From NCBI GenBank assembly GCA_007132315.1, contig SLOW01000144.1:1-5472 (forward strand): a DNA stretch of 5,472 nucleotides, written 5' to 3'. This DNA is from Opitutales bacterium (GTDB lineage Bacteria; Verrucomicrobiota; Verrucomicrobiia; Opitutales; T3Sed10-336). A program made the position numbers and the translations under genes. Numbering within the stretch: position 1 is the first letter of the stretch; each line of letters opens with the position of its first letter. Positions 3,664 through 5,472 of this stretch are shown one piece after another. Under the pieces are notes generated by a model. It was not told the origin of the DNA. It did not search any database and was given only the letters and a program-made list of their open reading frames with translations.

Positions 3664-5472
3664 TCAGAAGCGAACCATGGAAAGGGCCAGGCCGAACTCG
3701 GCCGAACTTTCCCGGGCGGCCCCGTTGCGCAGGGTGATCCGGTACTCGATTTCCCAAGTGTTTTGCAGGGTTTGGGCCAGGGCATACCGTTGTTCGGTGA
3801 ACAAGTGAACCCGTGCGTCGTAGCGGGCGTAGGCGCTGACTCCATAGACTTCGTTCAGCCGGTAGGCGTAGCGAGCGGCGTACTGCTCGATGGCGTCTTC
3901 GAGGTAATCGGTGCCCAGGGTGAGTTCCCAGACTTCGGTGTCGGTCAAGGTGAGGGCGGTGTTCAACTCGCCGACTTCGAAGCGTTCGGTGTCGAGACGA
4001 TTGAAAACGTTGAGGCGCAACCAGTTGACCGGAGTGAAAGCGATCTCGCTGTGCAGATCGGAGAAATCTCCCTCCACGGGATCCGGGTCGGGCGAGAAGC
4101 GCCAATCGCTGGCAAGAAACACCGCCAGCAGGTTTCTGGATCCGTAGTCGCGGTCGCGTGTTTGGAAGTACTGATCCAGGCCGAAGCGCAGCGTGTGGAT
4201 CTCGTCGAGTTCATCGATGTTACGGATGCGTCCCAGACGGAGAGGCTGGAGTTGGGTGGACTCGGCCCGGCGGTCGAAATCGGGGATGAATTCCCGTCCC
4301 CGGTCAGCCTCGGGGATGTAGCGGTACTGGAACTTGGGTTGAACCAGGTGCCGGATACCGTCGATGCGCCAGAAACGGTTTTCGTAGTCGTAGATGCCGT
4401 ACCCGTGGAGGTTGATGTCCATGCCCACTTCACCCAGCCAGCGGGTGTAGTGGTCCCGGTCGCTCTCGGCCCGCTGGTAGTGGGTGACGCGTCCGCCGGC
4501 GGCCGGTGTGATGCTCAGCCAGTCAACCGCTGTGAACGGTCTGTCCAGGCCGTAGTGCAGGTCGAAGCGGTCGCTCCGGGTGGTTTCTCCGCCCAGTTCG
4601 GCGGGGGGGCGTTCCTGGAGGTGAGCGGCCGATGCCTGGTAGTTCTGGTGGAGTCCGGCGCCGAGTTCGGTGGTCAGTCCGTCCACCCGAATCTCCGGCA
4701 ACCGTTCCTGGACGAGTTGGAAGTCGTTCGGGCGCGCGCGGGTGAAGAAGGACAGGATGGTGTTGTCGCCGAGCAGGTTGGCTTCGAGAAACGTGTCCGG
4801 TTCCTGCTCGCGTTCGAAGAGGGACCGGCGGAAGTCGCGCGTTACGGATGAATCGCTCCAGCCCTTGTATTGCGAGGTGATTTCCAGGCGATCCTCCCGG
4901 AAGAACTGGTTGCGCCAGTCCACGAAGTGCCGGTGTTTCGAAATATCGCGGCCCAAGAGGTCGGTGCCCAGCTCGCCCTGATCGGCGATATATCCCGAAC
5001 TGAACTCCCCGAGGAGTTCGTGGCGATCGCCTTGCCAGTTGTAGTCGGCGCCCGGGCCGAACAGCACACCCCGTCGGCTGTAACCGTCGATATCGACTCC
5101 GGCGAGCGCGTTTTCCGTGACCGGGACGCGAACCCCGATCCGCAGCCAGGTTCCCAGCACCTTTTCGTAACCGGCGCCCAGCGTGACATCGGCCGGAAAG
5201 TCCCGCGGCTCCTGTTCCACAGAGGGCAGGTAGAACACGGGGACGCGGCCGATTCGCAGGGTGACGTTTTCCGCCCGGACACGTTGGTCTTCGGTGACGG
5301 ATACATGACGAGCCCGCAGGTTCGGCGAGAAGGCGCGCGGTTCGTAAATGTAGAACACGGCGTCCGTGAACGTCAGCTCCTCTCTGGTGGCCGCGACGTG
5401 ATCGCTTTCGAGGTAATATGGGTAATAACCGAAGCGCACACCTTCGCCCTCCGCGGCGTCCGTGGCCAGATC
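3664..5472 (-). CDS. lptD: LPS-assembly protein LptD (OstA family), 5' end outside the window
   Basis: LptD is the outer-membrane barrel that, with LptE, places lipopolysaccharide in the outer leaflet. 602 C-terminal residues are visible and the frame is open at the right edge, so any apparent start near 5439 (a GTG) is an artefact of the edge. Visible residues 12-85 belong to the LptA-like periplasmic part, ending in the family pattern PVFYLPSV (78-85). Then come alternating-polarity strands typical of a barrel, rich in Tyr, Trp, Arg and Asp. Supporting LptD patterns are QERLPEIRVDGL (about 255-266), RHLVQPKFQYRYIP (374-387) and a following IPDFDRR. The last residue is Phe (SMVRF), as expected for the outer-membrane barrel signal read by BamA. 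The visible part has no cysteine, unlike the disulfide-bonded LptD of E. coli. It is the first gene of the minus-strand series, 104 bp ahead of scpA. A generic OstA-like barrel remains possible, but the mid-region motifs favour LptD. Confidence 0.85.
   Translation of the reverse strand, partial: DLATDAAEGEGVRFGYYPYYLESDHVAATREELTFTDAVFYIYEPRAFSPNLRARHVSVTEDQRVRAENVTLRIGRVPVFYLPSVEQEPRDFPADVTLGAGYEKVLGTWLRIGVRVPVTENALAGVDIDGYSRRGVLFGPGADYNWQGDRHELLGEFSSGYIADQGELGTDLLGRDISKHRHFVDWRNQFFREDRLEITSQYKGWSDSSVTRDFRRSLFEREQEPDTFLEANLLGDNTILSFFTRARPNDFQLVQERLPEIRVDGLTTELGAGLHQNYQASAAHLQERPPAELGGETTRSDRFDLHYGLDRPFTAVDWLSITPAAGGRVTHYQRAESDRDHYTRWLGEVGMDINLHGYGIYDYENRFWRIDGIRHLVQPKFQYRYIPEADRGREFIPDFDRRAESTQLQPLRLGRIRNIDELDEIHTLRFGLDQYFQTRDRDYGSRNLLAVFLASDWRFSPDPDPVEGDFSDLHSEIAFTPVNWLRLNVFNRLDTERFEVGELNTALTLTDTEVWELTLGTDYLEDAIEQYAARYAYRLNEVYGVSAYARYDARVHLFTEQRYALAQTLQNTWEIEYRITLRNGAARESSAEFGLALSMVRF

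Noticed and set aside
3560..4105. 182-residue N-terminal extension of ScpA into lptD
   Set aside because: Arg/His/Pro-rich sequence in a shifted frame of lptD; the ScpA family starts close to the FEGPLDLLL motif, fitting ATG 3559.
3763..4851. 362-aa plus-strand ORF
   Set aside because: Antisense to lptD; Val/Gly/Glu-rich repetitive composition typical of the reverse strand of a GC-rich coding gene, no recognisable domain.

Overview
This window looks like a piece of a GC-rich, Gram-negative bacterial chromosome. An outer-membrane LPS-assembly barrel (LptD) implies a diderm cell. The set of genes (lptD, the kleisin scpA, a small uncharacterised gene, a disordered tail-anchored protein, trxA) together with their residue patterns reminds me of Verrucomicrobiota, possibly the Opitutia. 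That placement is inference from memory of the families, not a search result. I saw no insertion sequence, CRISPR array, tRNA, rRNA or phage gene.

Layout. The left end (1-270) holds a tiny minus-strand ORF coding for a basic head plus a Leu-rich membrane segment. Behind it is an open frame that runs off the window; the pair may be the broken or split front of a membrane-anchored protein. After a spacer carrying an inverted repeat, apaH (diadenosine tetraphosphatase) is read on the plus strand (416-1207). It converges on a minus-strand cluster, and the 144-bp gap between them holds a candidate terminator for each side. The one for the minus-strand cluster is strong.

The minus-strand cluster, in transcription order, is lptD (3664 to beyond 5472, 5' end missing), a 104-bp gap, scpA (261 aa), a 79-aa protein whose GTG start overlaps the scpA stop (GTGA), a 58-bp gap with a promoter-like sequence, a 263-aa low-complexity protein ending in a membrane segment, and trxA 9 bp further on. 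It ends in a hairpin plus T-tract.

How the genes may work together. These are mostly housekeeping functions: LPS export, chromosome condensation (the ScpA kleisin of SMC-ScpAB), thiol redox control and clearance of Ap4A alarmone. The most unusual points are a missing arginine in the GDxVNRG metal-site motif of ApaH, an apparently leaderless internal promoter in front of the disordered membrane protein and trxA, and the disordered protein itself. I did not find convincing evidence of a new multi-gene system; the two unrecognised proteins between scpA and trxA are the best candidates for undescribed biology.
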